Source of the DNA: Clostridiales bacterium
GTDB taxonomy: Bacteria > Bacillota > Clostridia > Saccharofermentanales > Saccharofermentanaceae
DNA length: 64,000 bases
Reading direction: 5' to 3'
NCBI GenBank assembly: GCA_017428545.1
Contig: JAFRQR010000002.1
Coordinates: 1 to 64,000 of the forward strand
Numbering within the stretch: the first letter of the stretch is position 1; each line of letters begins with the position of its first letter. A program made the position numbers and the translations under genes. Of the stretch, positions 55,145-63,307 are shown one piece after another. Under the pieces are notes generated by a model. That model made no database searches. It saw only the letters and a list, made by a program, of their open reading frames with translations, and was not told the DNA's origin.

Positions 55145-55780
55145 ATGAAGATTTACAGCGTACTGGACAAAGAATTTGCTCCATATGGCAAGGTTTTGAC
55201 AGGATATGACGTATCCGGCCTTATTAAGGCTCTTGACGAGAAGACACCGCTTCCGGATGGCGTTGAATATGTGATGAGCTGTGCTGATCTTGAGTACACA
55301 GATGCTTTTGGCGTACTTCAGAATAATGCATACGGCGGAATGCCGATCCAGCTCGGTTACTGCAATGGTCACAACACCAAGCTCAACTGCCTCGAGTATC
55401 ACCGTGACAGCGAGCTGAACATCGGTTCTACTAATTTTATCCTTCTGCTTGCAAAGGCTGACGATATCGTAGACGGCAAGCTCGACACTTCCAAGGTCAT
55501 GGCTTTTAAGGCGGAAAAAGGTCAGGTAGTTGAAGTTTACGAAACATCCCTGCACTATGCTCCTTGCTCTGCAAAGAAGGGTGAAGGCTTTAAGGTCGTT
55601 ATCGCTCTTCCGAAGGGCACAAACGGCGCAGTTCCGGCTCTTACAGCTTATAACGAAGAAGATAAGTGGATGACAGCCTGCAATAAGTGGCTTCTGGCTC
55701 ACGAGGAATCCTCCGAAGCAAAGAGCGGCGCTTATGTTGGTCTGACAGGTGTTAACCCGGATATCGCTGATCTGATCTGA
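55145..55780 (+). CDS. DUF4867 family protein
   Basis: The 211-residue protein matches the DUF4867 family by its start (MKIYSVLDKEFAPYGKVLTGYD), the central GGMPIQLGYCNGHNTKLNCLEYH metal-like segment and SLHYAPCSA. The family is cupin-like and is found in Clostridia, often near sugar-use genes; its reaction is not known. Possible ligands are His and Glu in GYCNGHN and LEYHRDSE. The ATG at 55145 lies 8 nt after AGGAGG. It has its own terminator and shares a candidate operator with the xylanase, hinting at a role in plant sugar use. Confidence 0.8.
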   Translation: MKIYSVLDKEFAPYGKVLTGYDVSGLIKALDEKTPLPDGVEYVMSCADLEYTDAFGVLQNNAYGGMPIQLGYCNGHNTKLNCLEYHRDSELNIGSTNFILLLAKADDIVDGKLDTSKVMAFKAEKGQVVEVYETSLHYAPCSAKKGEGFKVVIALPKGTNGAVPALTAYNEEDKWMTACNKWLLAHEESSEAKSGAYVGLTGVNPDIADLI

Positions 55781-55797
55781 TTCAAATCATAAAAATC

Positions 55798-55871
55798 GAA
55801 AAAGAAATAAGCTTTCTTGTGCTGGTCCTCGGCTTTGCCTGCGGAGGCACTTCGAAAGCTTTTTCTTTTTC
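55798..55871 (+). terminator. Terminator of the DUF4867 gene
   Basis: AAGCTTTC pairs with GAAAGCTT, enclosing GTGC/GCAC, CCTC/GAGG and GGC-TTT-GCC stems, followed by TTTTTCTTTTT. The plan matches the thrS terminator at 8336-8399. Confidence 0.85.
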
Positions 55872-56015
55872 CTTTCTATGATGATTTAATCAGAGTGAGA
55901 TCGTCGCCGGAGAGATTTCTTTTGCTTAGAATAATGGAATGAATCAGATTAAATCAGTGGCTGCGTTTTCGGCGTGTTATAATGTGTGTATTCTTTGGTA
56001 TTGGGGTAATTTGTT

Positions 56016-56540
56016 ATGGGTAAGGCTTTATTTAATGAGAACCCGGTTTCGGTTTCTTTTGAGACGCTTCCGGGGCAGGAGTATCCGAAAGTTCTAGATA
56101 TGGATGTAACGGCAATGAAGAAGAAGGTGATCCAGCTTCTTTCCGTTGTTACGGTGTGTGGCGCTTTGCTTGTCCTGATCGGTTTTTCCATGCCGGATTT
56201 CACTTTTGCGAGGACCTTCGGTATATTGGTCATTCTGACTTCGATCGGATATTTTACTGTGTTGTTCATTAATCTCAAAAGAGCAGTGAGCCGCATTACG
56301 ATCGAACAGAATGGTTTTTCCGTCAATAACGATCACTTTGTGAATGACGGTATGTTGAAGGTGACGATCAAGCCGTTCTTTCCGATCGCCGGAGCAGCGG
56401 ATAATGTCTATTTGACGGTGTTTTCTTCAACCGGGAAGTATAAATACTGGTTTGGTGTGAAAGAAGATGAAACAGCAAAAGCTGCCAGATCGGCTGTGAA
56501 AAGTGCTCTTTCGCAGCTTGCTCCTCCGATCCACTTCTAA
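56016..56540 (+). CDS. Two-helix membrane protein of unknown function
   Basis: The 174-residue protein has a short cytoplasmic start, two membrane helices (about 44-64 and 71-92) and a C-terminal cytoplasmic domain of about 80 residues with a beta-rich, PH-like look (RITIEQNGFSVNNDHF, then KYKYWFGVKED and a final helix). YcxB- and DUF304-type proteins share this plan, but the match is by eye. A TATAAT at 55978-55983 without a good -35 may be its promoter; the ribosome site is GGGGTAA. Confidence 0.6.
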   Translation: MGKALFNENPVSVSFETLPGQEYPKVLDMDVTAMKKKVIQLLSVVTVCGALLVLIGFSMPDFTFARTFGILVILTSIGYFTVLFINLKRAVSRITIEQNGFSVNNDHFVNDGMLKVTIKPFFPIAGAADNVYLTVFSSTGKYKYWFGVKEDETAKAARSAVKSALSQLAPPIHF

Positions 56541-56573
56541 AGAATTCAGATCGATGAGAAATCAGTAAAACAA

Positions 56574-56619
56574 AATCTCTCAAGCGACGAATCCGGTGCG
56601 CTTGAGAGATTCTTGTTTT
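56574..56619. terminator. Bidirectional terminator
   Basis: A perfect 13-bp stem (AATCTCTCAAGCG and its inverse) with a 12-nt loop lies between two convergent genes and is flanked by A-rich and T-rich runs. Confidence 0.93.
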
Positions 56620-56637
56620 TAGTCAATGTATATTGAA

Positions 56638-57987
56638 TCAGCTGAAGAACTCCTTGTAGAGCGTTCTGACCGCATAAGAGCAGTATTCTTCACGAACACC
56701 GAACATGACGGAGATCTCGGAAGCACCCTGGTTGATGAGCTCTAAGTTGATACCTGCTTTGGAAAGAGCAGTTGCGGCTCTTGCCGTAGTACCTACCGTA
56801 TTCGCCATCGCTTCACCGACGATCATGACGATCGCAAGGTCGCGGTTTACGGAAACGTTATCGACGTTCAGTTCGAGACTGATGCGCTGGATGATGCGGC
56901 GCTCCTTTTCCGGAGTGAAGTCGGCAGATCTCAGGATAATGGATACCGAGTCGATACCGGAAGGCATGTGCTCGATGGAAAGGCCTTCATCAGCGATGAT
57001 GCCGAGGACCTTAACCAGGAAGCCGACCTCGCGGTTCATCAGGTACTTGCTCATGTTCAGCGCGCAAAAGCCCTTTTCACCGGCGATACCGGTAACGAGT
57101 GAATCGTAGTGGGTACGCCTGCTGACGATCATGGTGCCCTTACCGGACGGGTTGTTGGTATTCTTGATGTTTACCGGAATACCACGGACGAATGCCGGGT
57201 AGAGAGCTTCCTCATGAAGTACCTGGAATCCTGCATAAGCAAGTTCACGCATTTCATCGTAAGTGATCTCGGTGACCGGGAACGGATCTTTAACAAGATT
57301 AGGGTTAACGGCAAAGACGTTATCTACATCGGTCCAGTTTTCGTATACGGTCGCGTGAAGCGCTGCCGCAAGGATCGCACCGGTGATGTCGGAACCGCCA
57401 CGGGAGAAAGTAATGATCTCGCCTTCCTTGGAGTATCCAAAGAATCCCGGAAATACGCAAAGCTCGCGAAGACGGGAAAGATCTGCCAGATTGTCATAGG
57501 ACTCCGGAAGGATCTTTACGTGTCCGCCCGGTTCGGTCTCAAGAAGAAGACCTGCGACCTTCGGGTTGCAGTAAGTAGCTTTGTGTCCGATCTTGGTAAG
57601 GTATGTGGAAACCAGGCGGGCGCAGCTGTCTTCACCCAAAGCCTTCGTTGCATCCATGAAATGCGCGGCATCTTTTACCGGCTGGCTGATGGATTCCTCG
57701 ATGTTTTCTTTGATGGACTGCATGCAATCCGGGATCTCGAGCTCTTCGCAGATGGAAGCGAAACGGTCGAGAACGGCTTGAAGTTCTTTTTCTCCGGACT
57801 GGCCGGAGATCTTGGCATCAGCAAGTGCGATAAGAAGGTCGGTTACCTTGATATCGGATGAAAAGCGCTTACCGGGAGCGGATACGACGACCACGCGTCT
57901 TTCCGGATCGCTCAGAATAATATCGCAGACCTTCTTGATCTGAGTGGCGTCTGCACACGATGAACCACCGAACTTAGTTACTTTCAT
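56638..57987 (-). CDS. lysC: Aspartate kinase
   Basis: The 449-residue kinase makes aspartyl phosphate, the first step to lysine, threonine and methionine. The N-terminal kinase has KVTKFGGSSCADA, a VVVSAPGK motif, SRGGSDITGAILA and EAL; two ACT domains follow (about 300-449) and should bind a feedback amino acid, probably lysine. The ATG at 57987 is where the family starts. Its Shine-Dalgarno is odd: GAGGAGG lies 23 nt away with a hairpin between (see the leader entry). An earlier ATG at 58020 would be almost leaderless. Confidence 0.93.
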   Translation of the reverse strand: MKVTKFGGSSCADATQIKKVCDIILSDPERRVVVVSAPGKRFSSDIKVTDLLIALADAKISGQSGEKELQAVLDRFASICEELEIPDCMQSIKENIEESISQPVKDAAHFMDATKALGEDSCARLVSTYLTKIGHKATYCNPKVAGLLLETEPGGHVKILPESYDNLADLSRLRELCVFPGFFGYSKEGEIITFSRGGSDITGAILAAALHATVYENWTDVDNVFAVNPNLVKDPFPVTEITYDEMRELAYAGFQVLHEEALYPAFVRGIPVNIKNTNNPSGKGTMIVSRRTHYDSLVTGIAGEKGFCALNMSKYLMNREVGFLVKVLGIIADEGLSIEHMPSGIDSVSIILRSADFTPEKERRIIQRISLELNVDNVSVNRDLAIVMIVGEAMANTVGTTARAATALSKAGINLELINQGASEISVMFGVREEYCSYAVRTLYKEFFS

Positions 57988-57996
57988 ATCAGTAAT

Positions 57997-58018
57997 CAGG
58001 AAAACTCCTGACCTCCTC
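57997..58018 (-). promoter_or_regulatory. Hairpin between ribosome site and lysC start
   Basis: On the minus strand GAGGAGGT (58018-58011) is followed by a perfect CAGGA/TCCTG hairpin (58010-57997) and then 9 nt to the ATG. If folded, the hairpin brings the ribosome site to normal distance. A second GGAG lies in the stem. Confidence 0.45.
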
Positions 58019-58033
58019 ATTTTAATCACTCGT

Positions 58034-58062
58034 ATTATATAGATATTATTGCGCTTTCTCAA
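58034..58062 (-). promoter_or_regulatory. lysC promoter
   Basis: On the minus strand TTGAGA (58062-58057) and TATAAT (58039-58034) have a 17-bp spacer. Transcription would start near 58027, giving a leader of about 40 nt, too short for a lysine riboswitch. Confidence 0.75.
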
Positions 58063-58152
58063 GGGAAAGGAGCAATACTTGCGCTTTTTTTATATCATTG
58101 GTATCCTACAGACAGTTTTTCGAATGCTTACGAAATGAGGCTTTTATACTCT

Positions 58153-58644
58153 ATGGGCAACATTTTCCGTCCGGATCTATGTGCAGATAAAGTCGCGGAT
58201 ATCGATCTTACGGCCCTTCGCGAAAAGGGCTTTCGTTTCGCTCTTTTGGACTTCGACAATACTCTTGCGCCGGACCATTCCAAAGAACCCGTTCCTTATT
58301 CCTATGAGATGATCGAAAAGCTCCGTGAAGCAGGCTTTTCCATGTGCCTTGTATCCAATGCGAAATCCGACCGATCCAAAAACATTGCCGAGATGCTGAA
58401 GATCCCTTGCGTTTCCTATGCTAATAAGCCCGGAACTTCAGGAGTCCTAAAAGCAATGGAGCTGCTTGGCGCGGACAAGTCGGATACGGTCATGGTAGGA
58501 GACCAGCTGTTTACGGATATTGCGGCGGGTAACCGTGCCGGGCTTTATACGGTCTTTGTTGAGAAATATGCCCGAAAAGAGGTTTTTTACGTGGCTCTTA
58601 AGAGGATCCCTGAGTGGGTGATCCGAAAGATCTGCCGCTTCTGA
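58153..58644 (+). CDS. YqeG-family HAD phosphatase
   Basis: The 163-residue HAD-superfamily protein has motif I DFDNTLAPD (Asp nucleophile near residue 37), motif II VSNAKSD and the late GDQLFTDIAAGNRAG. YqeG enzymes are class IIIA HAD phosphatases; the mitochondrial and plant relatives dephosphorylate phosphatidylglycerol phosphate, so a lipid role is possible. The start at 58153 matches family N-termini and has GAGG upstream at long spacing; an ATG six codons earlier has no ribosome site. Confidence 0.85.
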   Translation: MGNIFRPDLCADKVADIDLTALREKGFRFALLDFDNTLAPDHSKEPVPYSYEMIEKLREAGFSMCLVSNAKSDRSKNIAEMLKIPCVSYANKPGTSGVLKAMELLGADKSDTVMVGDQLFTDIAAGNRAGLYTVFVEKYARKEVFYVALKRIPEWVIRKICRF

Positions 58645-58709
58645 TATGCTCTGAAATACGGGCGCTTTTGTGAAAAATGGATAAAATCGTTATTTTCTCG
58701 CCTTTTTAC

Positions 58710-58743
58710 TTGCGGTTTTGAATATGTTAAAGTAAACTATACT
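58710..58743 (+). promoter_or_regulatory. Possible efp promoter
   Basis: TTGCGG (58710-58715) and TAAACT (58733-58738) are 17 bp apart, with an overlapping TATACT at 58738-58743. The match is weak. The intergenic stretch is AT-rich. Confidence 0.35.
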
Positions 58744-58792
58744 ATCGTGAATAAATTTGTTATAAATTATAAGTATATTCGGAGGAACATTT

Positions 58793-59350
58793 ATGATTAG
58801 CGCTGGTGATTTTAGAAACGGTATGTGCTTCGAGATGGACGGTCAGGTTTTCCAGGTCGTGGAATTCCAGCACGTTAAGCCTGGTAAGGGTGCCGCTTTC
58901 GTACGTACTAAGTATAAGAACGTAAAGACAGGCTCTGTTGTTGAGCGCAGCTTCAACCCGAACGAAAAGTTTGAGCAGGCTCAGCTGGAGAGAAATGATA
59001 TGCAGTACATCTACTCTGATGGTGATCTGTACTACTTCATGGATCAGGAGACATATGAGCAGCGTCCGATCTCCAAAGAGAACATCGGCGATAATATCCG
59101 TTTCCTGAAGGAAGAAATGATCTGTAAGGTTCTTTCCTACAAGGGTGAGATCTTCGGCGTAGAGCTTCCGATCGTTGTTGAACTCGAGATCACAGAGTGC
59201 GAGCCGGGTGTTCGTGGTGATACGACAAACAACGCGACCAAGATCGCTACACTTGAGACAGGTGCTACAGTTAAGGTACCGCTCTTCGTTAACCAGAATG
59301 AGATCATCCGTGTAGATACACGTACAGGTGAATATCTCGAACGTGCATAA
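58793..59350 (+). CDS. efp: Elongation factor P
   Basis: The 185-residue factor rescues ribosomes stalled on proline runs. Domain I holds [14 protein letters not shown] with the tip Lys32, then the OB domains with [22 protein letters not shown]. Length is normal. The tip loop is PGKGAA; the modification enzymes are not in the window. In Bacillus the spoIIIA operon and accBC lie between efp and the Asp23 gene; here the two are only 40 bp apart. Confidence 0.97.
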   Translation: MISAGDFRNGMCFEMDGQVFQVVEFQHVKPGKGAAFVRTKYKNVKTGSVVERSFNPNEKFEQAQLERNDMQYIYSDGDLYYFMDQETYEQRPISKENIGDNIRFLKEEMICKVLSYKGEIFGVELPIVVELEITECEPGVRGDTTNNATKIATLETGATVKVPLFVNQNEIIRVDTRTGEYLERA

Positions 59351-59390
59351 TCTCACGTTCTGATTTTCGTCGAGAAGGGAACTGTCGAAG

Positions 59391-59771
59391 ATGGGTGAGA
59401 ATCTCGTATCGGAATCGATTAAAGGCGAACGCTCGATGTCGCAGGGCTTTGTTGCTCAGTATGCAGCAGAAGCCGCCCTGCGTACGGAGGGCGTTGCTCG
59501 TCTTACGGCGTCTGTTCCCGTCGTGCTTAAGGAATCACTTGGTTTCGTGCATGAGGGGAAAGGTGTTCTGGTTCAGTTTTCCGAAAATGAGGAAGGCTTC
59601 GTTTCCGTCACTGTCTATCCCGTCGTGTATTATGGTATGATTATTCCAGAGGTGGCCTGGGCGATCCAGGAGCGCGTCAAGGAAGATGTTGAAAAGTATA
59701 CAGGTCTTGTTGTGGAGTCTGTAAACGTCCATGTCTGTGGCGTGGTGTTAAGAGAGGAGAACAACTCATGA
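59391..59771 (+). CDS. Asp23/Gls24 family envelope stress protein
   Basis: The 126-residue protein belongs to the Asp23/YqhY family, linked to cell-envelope stress and, for YqhY, to control of acetyl-CoA carboxylase. Typical parts are YAAEAALRTEGVARL, a Val-rich central strand and the final IQERVKEDVEKYTGL with VNVHVCGVV. It overlaps amaP by 4 bp. A start at 59436 (MSQGF) is also possible. Only one Asp23 copy is seen here. Confidence 0.9.
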   Translation: MGENLVSESIKGERSMSQGFVAQYAAEAALRTEGVARLTASVPVVLKESLGFVHEGKGVLVQFSENEEGFVSVTVYPVVYYGMIIPEVAWAIQERVKEDVEKYTGLVVESVNVHVCGVVLREENNS

Positions 59772-60319
59772 ACCGAATCATCCGCTTTGTCCTGATCGTT
59801 TATTCGACGATCCTTGCGATATTGTCCCTGCTTTTGCTATATGCTCTTGCCGATGACGGTATCTTTGCCGACCTGCTTTCCCCTTTGTCCAATATCGTTA
59901 CCGATCCGTATAAGAAGTACATCTATCTTGCCGTACTTCTCGTGATTTTGGGCTCCTGTGTCATCACGGTTACCTATTGCCTCTTAAACGGCCGTCTCAG
60001 TAAGACCCGTATCCGCCAGACGGAGATCGGTTATGTTGAGATCGGCGTTGATGCCATCGAGAGTATCGCACTGAACTCGGCAAAGAGTGCCCAGGCAGGT
60101 ATCAAAGCAGCCCGTGCACGCGTATTCTCGGCGAAAAATAACGCGATCCGCGTTTACTTAAGTGCTGTTCTTTATTCCAACGTAGAAGTTCCTTCGACCA
60201 TGGGTAAAGTACAGGAGCGTATTAAGAAAGATATTGAACGTTATACCGGTATTACAGTTGAGAATGTTTCCGTTAAGGTAAGTCGCGTAGAGCCTGTAGT
60301 TGCAAAGGTGGAACGTTAA
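59768..60319 (+). CDS. amaP: AmaP-like alkaline shock membrane anchor
   Basis: The 183-residue protein has two membrane helices (about 5-28 and 53-75) and a cytoplasmic Asp23-like domain (about 80-183) ending in IKKDIERYTGITVENVSVKV. In Staphylococcus AmaP recruits Asp23 to the membrane. It overlaps the Asp23 gene by 4 bp, so the pair is probably coupled, and is followed 3 bp later by a DUF2273 gene. Confidence 0.88.
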   Translation: MNRIIRFVLIVYSTILAILSLLLLYALADDGIFADLLSPLSNIVTDPYKKYIYLAVLLVILGSCVITVTYCLLNGRLSKTRIRQTEIGYVEIGVDAIESIALNSAKSAQAGIKAARARVFSAKNNAIRVYLSAVLYSNVEVPSTMGKVQERIKKDIERYTGITVENVSVKVSRVEPVVAKVER

Positions 60320-60322
60320 CGA

Positions 60323-60559
60323 ATGAGAGCCCTGTTCGTCAAATTCTTCGATATGTTAAAAGACAAGAATTCCGGCAAGATCGGCGCCGGGATCGCGTTT
60401 GTCTTTGCGTTGTTTTTGGTGATCTTCGGCTTTCTTAAGACATTGTTTATTATCATTCTGACCGTGATCGGCTATGTGGTAGGCGCATTGCTTTTCTCGG
60501 ATAAGAATAAAGTTAAGGACTGGATGGATAAGATCCTTCCGCCCGGGAGGTTTCGATGA
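60323..60559 (+). CDS. DUF2273 small membrane protein
   Basis: The 78-residue protein has two close membrane helices (about 20-37 and 38-60, with GAGIAFVFALFLVIFGFLKT then a Gly-Tyr-Val-Val-Gly-Ala segment) and a charged C-terminus. DUF2273 proteins accompany Asp23 and AmaP in many Firmicutes and probably join the same membrane complex. The stop overlaps the nusB start by 4 bp. Confidence 0.85.
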   Translation: MRALFVKFFDMLKDKNSGKIGAGIAFVFALFLVIFGFLKTLFIIILTVIGYVVGALLFSDKNKVKDWMDKILPPGRFR

Positions 60560-60960
60560 GCAGAAGAGAAGCACGTGAAGCTGCTTTCGCATTTTTATAT
60601 CAGTTGAATTTCAGAAACGAGCCCGTTTCCGAGCAGAAAGAGATGTACCTTCGGCTGCATCCGCTCGAAGAGGGTGATCTTCCGTATTTTGATGAGATCA
60701 CATCCGGTGTTTTCGAAAAGAAGGACGAGCTCGACAACGAATATTCTAAGTATCTGAAAGACTGGAAACTGAGCCGTCTTCCGAAGGTCGACGTTATCCT
60801 TCTTCGGATCGCGGTCTATGAAATGCTACATGTGGAAGATATTCCGGTAAGCGTGTCGATCAATGAAGCTGTCGTTCTTGCCAAGAGATACAGCTCTGAA
60901 GAGTCCAAGAGTTATATCAACGCTGTTCTCGGAAAGATAGGAAACGATCTGGAAAAATAA
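60556..60960 (+). CDS. nusB: Transcription antitermination factor NusB
   Basis: The 134-residue all-helical protein binds boxA RNA with NusE (S10) in rRNA antitermination. Family features are MSRREAREAAFAFLYQL at the start, LKDWKLSRLPKVDVILLRIAVYEML, and INEAVVLAKRYSSEESKSYINAVLG. The ribosome site is GGGAGG. The stop overlaps the xseA start by 1 bp. Confidence 0.96.
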   Translation: MSRREAREAAFAFLYQLNFRNEPVSEQKEMYLRLHPLEEGDLPYFDEITSGVFEKKDELDNEYSKYLKDWKLSRLPKVDVILLRIAVYEMLHVEDIPVSVSINEAVVLAKRYSSEESKSYINAVLGKIGNDLEK

Positions 60961-62171
60961 TGGAACAGACAGTATTTTCCGTATCGGAATTGAATGCGTA
61001 CGTAAGCACACTGCTCAGTAGTGACGGTGTGCTTTGTCAGTTATGCGTCAAAGGCGAGATCTCCGGATATAAGCGTTATCCGTCCGGACATGCGTATTTC
61101 CAGCTCAAAGATGCCAACAGTTCCGTTTCCTGTGTGATGTTTAAGGGAAACTTTTATCACATGCAGTTCGTTCCCGAAAACGGCATGAAAGTCCGTGTCT
61201 ACGGGCGTGCAGCTCTATATTCCGTCGACGGAAAGTTCCAGATCGTTGTCGCCATGATGGAAGAAGACGGGCTCGGAGAGCTTTTCAAGGAGTTTGAACT
61301 GAGAAAAGCGAAAATGGCGGCAGAAGGTCTTTTTGACGAAGAACATAAGAAGCCGATCCCGTACCTTCCGAAAAGGATCGGTGTCGTAACATCTCCGAAA
61401 GGCGCTGTCATCCAGGATATCCTGAATGTTTTAAATCGAAGATTCCCGAACTACGATCTGCTGATCGCTCCGTCTTCCGTACAGGGAAAAGAAGCTTCCG
61501 CGGAATTGATCCGCGGCCTGAAACTTCTGGATGAGCGCGAGGATATCGATGTTATCATCATCGCGCGTGGCGGCGGTTCAATGGAAGATCTTTGGTGTTT
61601 CAATGACGAAGCGCTCGGACGTGCCATCTATAATGCCAAAACTCCGGTCATCTCTGCTGTCGGACATGAGACGGACTTTACGATCTGCGACTTCTGTTCT
61701 GATCTTCGCGCACCGACGCCGTCAGCTGCCGCGGAACTTGTTCTTCCGAATAAGGAAGAGGTCGCTTCGCGTCTGGATGTTTCCGGCGGAAAACTTGCAC
61801 TTGCGATGAAAAACTTCATAAAGAATAAGCGCTTTCTTCTCGAGAGCCTTTCGAAACACAGGGCGCTTGTTGAACCGAAGTTCCGTATCGAAAAAGAGAT
61901 GCAGCGCTGCGATATGCTTTATGGAAAACTCAATGAGCGTTTCGCGGCATCTTTTGAAAAGAAGAACAGTGCTTTTTCTACGGACCTGGCAAAGCTCGAA
62001 GCTTTGGATCCCATGAAGGTGCTTCTCCGCGGATATGCCCGCGCCACCGACAAAGACGGCCGGACAGTTGATTCTGTAAAATGTGTTAATATAATGGAAG
62101 AGGTTTTGATCTCGGTATCGGATGGTGTTATCCGGACAAGCGTAACGGGAATCGAGGCAAAAGAGGGTTAA
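60960..62171 (+). CDS. xseA: Exodeoxyribonuclease VII large subunit
   Basis: The 403-residue catalytic subunit degrades single-stranded DNA from both ends. It has the OB fold (CVKGEISGYKRYPSGHAYFQLKD), the catalytic region (RIGVVTSPKGAVIQDI, IARGGGSMEDLW, ISAVGHETDFTI, DLRAPTPSAAAE), a coiled-coil middle and a C-terminal segment. Length is slightly short but normal for Firmicutes. xseB follows 3 bp later, as usual. Confidence 0.97.
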   Translation: MEQTVFSVSELNAYVSTLLSSDGVLCQLCVKGEISGYKRYPSGHAYFQLKDANSSVSCVMFKGNFYHMQFVPENGMKVRVYGRAALYSVDGKFQIVVAMMEEDGLGELFKEFELRKAKMAAEGLFDEEHKKPIPYLPKRIGVVTSPKGAVIQDILNVLNRRFPNYDLLIAPSSVQGKEASAELIRGLKLLDEREDIDVIIIARGGGSMEDLWCFNDEALGRAIYNAKTPVISAVGHETDFTICDFCSDLRAPTPSAAAELVLPNKEEVASRLDVSGGKLALAMKNFIKNKRFLLESLSKHRALVEPKFRIEKEMQRCDMLYGKLNERFAASFEKKNSAFSTDLAKLEALDPMKVLLRGYARATDKDGRTVDSVKCVNIMEEVLISVSDGVIRTSVTGIEAKEG

Positions 62172-62174
62172 GAA

Positions 62175-62405
62175 ATGGCTGAGAAAAAGAATGACATGAC
62201 ATATGAGCAGGCGGTCGCCGAGCTCGAAGAGATCATCCGTAGACTTGAATCGGGTGAGGCAACACTGGATGAATCGATCGCGCTTTATTCTCGAGGCATG
62301 GAACTTTCTAAGTTCTGTAAAGACAAGCTGGATTCTATCGTAAAGAAGATCAGCATCCTCGGTCAGGACGGCTCGAGCGAAAGTGCTTTTGGAGAAGAGA
62401 AATGA
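62175..62405 (+). CDS. xseB: Exodeoxyribonuclease VII small subunit
   Basis: The 76-residue helical-hairpin protein forms the small subunit of ExoVII; several copies wrap the XseA coiled coil. The signature TYEQAVAELEEIIRRLESGE followed by LDESIALYSRGMEL is clear. The stop overlaps the ispA start by 4 bp. Confidence 0.96.
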   Translation: MAEKKNDMTYEQAVAELEEIIRRLESGEATLDESIALYSRGMELSKFCKDKLDSIVKKISILGQDGSSESAFGEEK

Positions 62406-63304
62406 CAGAGAAGATCTCCTATTTTATGAAAAAGTACCAGGACCGCATCGAAGAGCTTCTTTTGGATGTGTTTCCGTCTGAACTATCGGAAGATCCGACG
62501 GTAAAAGCGGCGATGTACAGCCTTCTTGCCGGCGGTAAGCGTATCCGCCCTGTTCTTATGTACATGGTTTCCGAGATGCTTAAGATCGATCTTAAAGACG
62601 TCGATGATTTTGCCGCGGCCATGGAGATGGTCCACACATATTCACTGATACATGACGATCTTCCGTGCATGGATGATGACTGTTTAAGAAGAGGTAAGCC
62701 GACCTGCCATGTCGCGCATGGTGAGGCATTTGCGCTTCTTGCGGGCGATGCACTTTTGAATCGTGCTTTCGAACGTGTGCTTGTTGCCGTTACCAAGGAT
62801 CCGGCAAATGCTTCCGCGGCTTCTTACTTTGCCGGTAATACCGGTATCCTCGGCATGATCGGCGGACAGAGCATCGATCTTGCATCGGAAGGAAAGAAAA
62901 TCGAGACGGGACTTCTTTGTGAACTTCACGAAAAGAAGACAGGCGCTCTGATCAATGCTTCCTGCCTGATCCCGTATTTCATTTATGCTTCCAGAAACGG
63001 TGAAGATAAGAAGCTTTATGATCTGATCCACCGTTTCTCCGCAGGGACGGGTCTCGGATTTCAGATCAAGGACGATCTTTTGGATGTTCAGGCCGATCAA
63101 TCTGTCCTCGGCAAAAGCACCGGTAAGGACGCAAGAGATAACAAATCCACATTCGTTACCGTTTTCGGCGAAAAGAGCGCCCAGCAGATGCTTGACGATA
63201 CCTATGGTGACGTTTATGAGGCTTTGGATGAGTTATCTTCTCTCGGATTTGATGTTACGGTACTTCGCCAGTTCAGCGATGTTCTGCAGAATAGGGTGCA
63301 GTGA
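62402..63304 (+). CDS. ispA: Polyprenyl (farnesyl) diphosphate synthase
   Basis: The 300-residue enzyme condenses isopentenyl and allylic diphosphates, usually to farnesyl diphosphate. The first Asp-rich motif is DDLPCMDDD (about residues 85-93), after GGKRIRPVL; the second is IKDDLLD with LGKSTGKDARDNKSTFV. The residues before the first motif (HTYSLIH) fit short-chain synthases of IspA type. It sits between xseB and dxs, the Firmicutes order, linking chain building with precursor supply. Confidence 0.95.
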   Translation: MTEKISYFMKKYQDRIEELLLDVFPSELSEDPTVKAAMYSLLAGGKRIRPVLMYMVSEMLKIDLKDVDDFAAAMEMVHTYSLIHDDLPCMDDDCLRRGKPTCHVAHGEAFALLAGDALLNRAFERVLVAVTKDPANASAASYFAGNTGILGMIGGQSIDLASEGKKIETGLLCELHEKKTGALINASCLIPYFIYASRNGEDKKLYDLIHRFSAGTGLGFQIKDDLLDVQADQSVLGKSTGKDARDNKSTFVTVFGEKSAQQMLDDTYGDVYEALDELSSLGFDVTVLRQFSDVLQNRVQ

Positions 63305-63307
63305 TCT

